Below, piece by piece: positions 62,999 to 64,000 of a stretch of 64,000 nucleotides of DNA; the first letter of the stretch is position 1, and every line of letters begins with the position of its first letter. Source of the DNA: Phalacrocorax aristotelis (taxonomy: Eukaryota > Chordata > Aves > Suliformes > Phalacrocoracidae); the NCBI RefSeq assembly GCF_949628215.1, contig NC_134279.1, positions 76,948,830 through 77,012,829 of the forward strand, in the 5' to 3' direction. The position numbers and the translations under genes were made by a program. Below the pieces are notes generated by a model, which searched no databases, was not told where the DNA came from, and saw only the letters and a list, made by a program, of their open reading frames with translations.

Positions 62999-64000
62999 GT
63001 AAGTGCAGTATGTACACTTTTAAGAACAGATAAATCTCTTCATCGCTGTGATCTTTTTTCTTCTTAATTGTCAGTTTTAAGATAACTGATGAAAAGGAAA
63101 GAAATAGCCAGAGTTATTAAGAACGAAATGCAGAAATTGAAGTATCCACAATGCTTTCAAAAATCTACAACTGTTTTCAATTGACTTCTGTTTTCAATTG
63201 GCTGCAGCTGAAATAAACAGTGATAAGCCAAATGTTTTAGTGTTCACTCATTTTTATACACATTTTTTTAACCTCAGAAATAAAACAGAGGAATTGAAGA
63301 AATAGGGACAATCTAAACCAGACTTTTATGTCATGCCATGTATTCACTCAAATAGGTGTTACTCATAGTTCTGACTACAGCATGTGGAAAAAAAATGAAT
63401 ATGCCAGCAATGGTGTACGTGATTTTGCTGAAAAGGGTGAAGCGTGGGTATTAATGAAGGAAATAGAAGAAGCTGGAGAGAAAATTCAGAGTGTACATGG
63501 AATCTTCTCTGCTCCTGCCATTTCCAGTGGTACAGGCCAAACCTCCACTGAATTAGAAGTGCATTCAAGACATCCCTTAGTAAGTAAATATGCATATTAA
63601 TATTAAAAGTTTATGTCACTAGCGCACAAGCATTGGAGTTCTCACTTGTAGGAACAATATAATGCAAAAAGTTATTAAAAAGCATGTCACATTGCAGGAA
63701 GCACTGTACAATTCTATAAAGCAGAAGAGCATAATGAAGTATCTTTCAAAAATTTTAAGTTAAAATTACTATGAGCAGGACTGGAGCATTTCAAAGTAAG
63801 GGATGCAATCCTGACAGATCATTTTGTTTCATTAGGTTTCATTTGTTGTACGAATTGTTCCAAGCCCCGACTGGTTTGTGGGTATTGACAGCCTAAATCT
63901 CTGTGAAGGAGATCACTGGATGGAAGAAGTATCAGTAGATCTATTTCCATATGATGCCGGAACTGACAGCGGTTTCACATTTTCCTCCCCAAACTTTGCC
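62776..64000 (+). CDS. SPON2: Spondin-2 (mindin), 5' part of the gene, three coding exons, cut by the window end
   Basis: Mindin is a secreted extracellular-matrix protein known to bind integrins and microbial surface glycans and to act in innate immunity. The coding parts join as 62776-62998, 63356-63579 and 63836-64000 (phases 1 and 0 at the two junctions) and give 204 residues without a stop. Residues 1-10 are polar, residues about 12-27 ([15 protein letters not shown]) form the hydrophobic core of a signal peptide, and mature protein probably begins near LPVGDDSIC. The F-spondin domain follows: [80 protein letters not shown] and the conserved [16 protein letters not shown] segment. These match mindin almost word for word from memory. 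The thrombospondin repeat and stop codon lie outside. ATG 62776 has G at -3 and +4 and is the only start that leads into the signal peptide. SPON1 shares the domain fold but not these exact blocks. Confidence 0.93.
63171..63204 (+). repeat. 17-bp tandem duplication in SPON2 intron 1
   Basis: ctgttttcaattg occurs at 63171-63183 and 63188-63200 with a 17-bp period. It lies within the intron between coding exons 1 and 2, away from the splice sites. Confidence 0.7.
63356..63579 (+). CDS. SPON2: SPON2 coding exon 2 (central F-spondin domain)
   Basis: The exon starts after the acceptor ag at 63354-63355. Its first two bases complete a glycine codon split by the 357-bp intron 1, then it reads [20 protein letters not shown] and onward through [20 protein letters not shown] and [12 protein letters not shown] to HPL. 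The donor gtaagt starts at 63580. The reading frame continues into the intron for a few codons before a stop, so the splice point is set by the donor consensus and by continuity with exon 3. Confidence 0.92.
63836..64000 (+). CDS. SPON2: SPON2 coding exon 3, continues past the window
   Basis: After the acceptor ag at 63834-63835 (intron 2 is 256 bp, phase 0) the exon reads [20 protein letters not shown], then [20 protein letters not shown] and [15 protein letters not shown] to the last base. The aspartate- and glutamate-rich [11 protein letters not shown] segment belongs to the conserved acidic end of the F-spondin domain, which in mindin forms a metal-binding site. The open frame has not reached a donor by position 64000. 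Confidence 0.92.

Noticed and set aside
1-64000. Prokaryotic-type systems (operons, CRISPR arrays, defence islands, phage)
   Set aside because: The spliced vertebrate gene, CR1 LINEs and absence of long contiguous coding frames show nuclear vertebrate DNA.

Overview
The window looks like a stretch of a bird chromosome. It is AT-rich, almost entirely non-coding, and scattered with CR1 LINE fragments of both young avian type (3' ends with the characteristic ATTCTATGATTCT-like tail) and very old amniote type. There are no operons, ribosome binding sites, CRISPR arrays or other prokaryotic features.

One protein gene is supported. It is the 5' part of a SPON2 (spondin-2, mindin) gene on the + strand at the right edge: three coding exons (62776-62998, 63356-63579, 63836 to the window end) joined by short GT-AG introns. 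They encode the signal peptide and most of the F-spondin domain, about the first 204 residues of a protein that is normally near 330. The rest of the F-spondin domain and the thrombospondin type-1 repeat lie beyond position 64000. A good splice acceptor sits four bases before the start codon, so the 5' UTR is probably spliced. Two well-formed candidate non-coding exons lie upstream (61921-61984, 62418-62498).

The other 62 kb reads as intergenic DNA, or possibly long non-coding RNA or distant regulatory DNA. I recognise no coding exon in it. Layout: 2.0-2.3 kb ancient CR1; 3.3-3.4 kb an 11-tract C-rich/G-rich simple repeat; 7.3-7.6 kb a candidate retroviral LTR on the minus strand; about 21.5-22.9 kb a CR1 copy that joins an ORF1 remnant to the 3' end with most of ORF2 missing; 27.4-28.0 kb a minus-strand CR1 3' end; 28.2-30.6 kb an A-rich segment of unknown origin; 34.3-34.7 kb an isolated GC-rich, CpG-poor block; 36.7-38.6 kb a 5'-truncated CR1 with a decayed reverse transcriptase; 45.6-46.2 kb old SINE-like sequence and nearby a 37-bp tandem duplication; 50.8-51.7 kb a plus-strand CR1 3' end; 53.9, 59.6 and 60.5 kb three further old CR1 pieces.

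The sequence does not show a new molecular system. The observations most worth following are the long G-quadruplex-capable array, the internally deleted CR1, the candidate LTR, the unexplained GC-rich block, a near-identical 29-bp word repeated 1590 bp apart, and the possible 5' exons of SPON2. Family identifications come from reading and memory of consensus sequences, not from a database search.
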